Positions 61,507 to 64,000 of a DNA stretch of 64,000 nt are shown piece after piece. The number at the start of each line of letters is the position of its first letter. Within the stretch, counting starts at the first letter, position 1. Source of the DNA: Granulicella mallensis MP5ACTX8 (GTDB lineage Bacteria > Acidobacteriota > Terriglobia > Terriglobales > Acidobacteriaceae); NCBI RefSeq assembly GCF_000178955.2, contig NC_016631.1:3968001-4032000 (forward strand), read 5' to 3'. The notes under the pieces were generated by a model. It ran no database searches and was not told the origin of the DNA. It saw only the letters and a program-made list of their open reading frames with translations. A program made the translations under genes and the position numbers.

Positions 61507-64000
<2,494 letters not shown>

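Overview
The window looks like a chromosomal segment of an Acidobacteriota bacterium of class Terriglobia (Granulicella/Terriglobus/Edaphobacter type). Pointers are the high-GC third codon positions, a large TonB-dependent receptor with an N-terminal carboxypeptidase-like domain, an Acidobacteria-type 'VWFA-related' protein, a TIGR03435-type exported protein, a DUF3309 mini-protein, and GTG/TTG starts in many genes. This is inference from protein families; no rRNA is present to settle it. No tRNA, CRISPR array, prophage or replication origin was seen.

Layout. 1-11 kb: minus-strand housekeeping genes (exported protein, glutamate formimidoyltransferase, PagL-like lipid A deacylase, YebC), a RHH/ParE toxin-antitoxin pair, a PspC-lysA overlapping pair, a TPR protein, then a plus-strand cytochrome-maturation-like operon (CcmI-like, envelope protein, DUF4149) and a VWFA protein. 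11.8-15.3 kb: the lipoprotein-sorting pair LolC/E and LolD, separated by an IS5-family insertion. 15.5-20.2 kb: three exported minus-strand enzymes (pectate-lyase-like, M23 peptidase, beta-lactamase-fold hydrolase). 20.9-33.2 kb: a proteostasis block (ClpC, then trigger factor, ClpP, ClpX, Lon) in which every gene is followed by a long perfect hairpin; a frameshifted Tat-type cupin, YtxH, a family 5 uracil-DNA glycosylase and an aldose epimerase lie inside it. 33.3-41.5 kb: aminotransferase, TIGR03435 protein, threonine synthase overlapping a MoaD/ThiS sulfur carrier, an esterase, and ccmB-ccmC-ccmD. 41.7-53.4 kb: beta-propeller lipoprotein, BrkB, QueG, ZIP transporter, RMD1/YagE protein, HtpG, an esterase, a glycosyltransferase and an IS30 element. 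53.4-64 kb: a membrane-anchored putative regulator divergent from the TonB-dependent receptor, a phosphodiesterase, two small unknowns and the 3' part of metH.

The most distinctive non-genic feature is a set of dispersed palindromic elements. Family A is about 190-200 bp when complete, with inverted arms around a shared but diverged core; it also occurs as solo hairpins and half elements, and one copy has been entered by IS30. Family B has fixed flanks around a stem whose sequence changes between copies while pairing is kept. The 86-bp perfect palindrome between clpP and clpX is a separate, exceptional structure.

No clearly new defence or metabolic system was found. The best candidates for something undescribed are the palindromic element families, the clp/lon hairpins, and the ThrC-MoaD pair whose carrier ends in GGSF.
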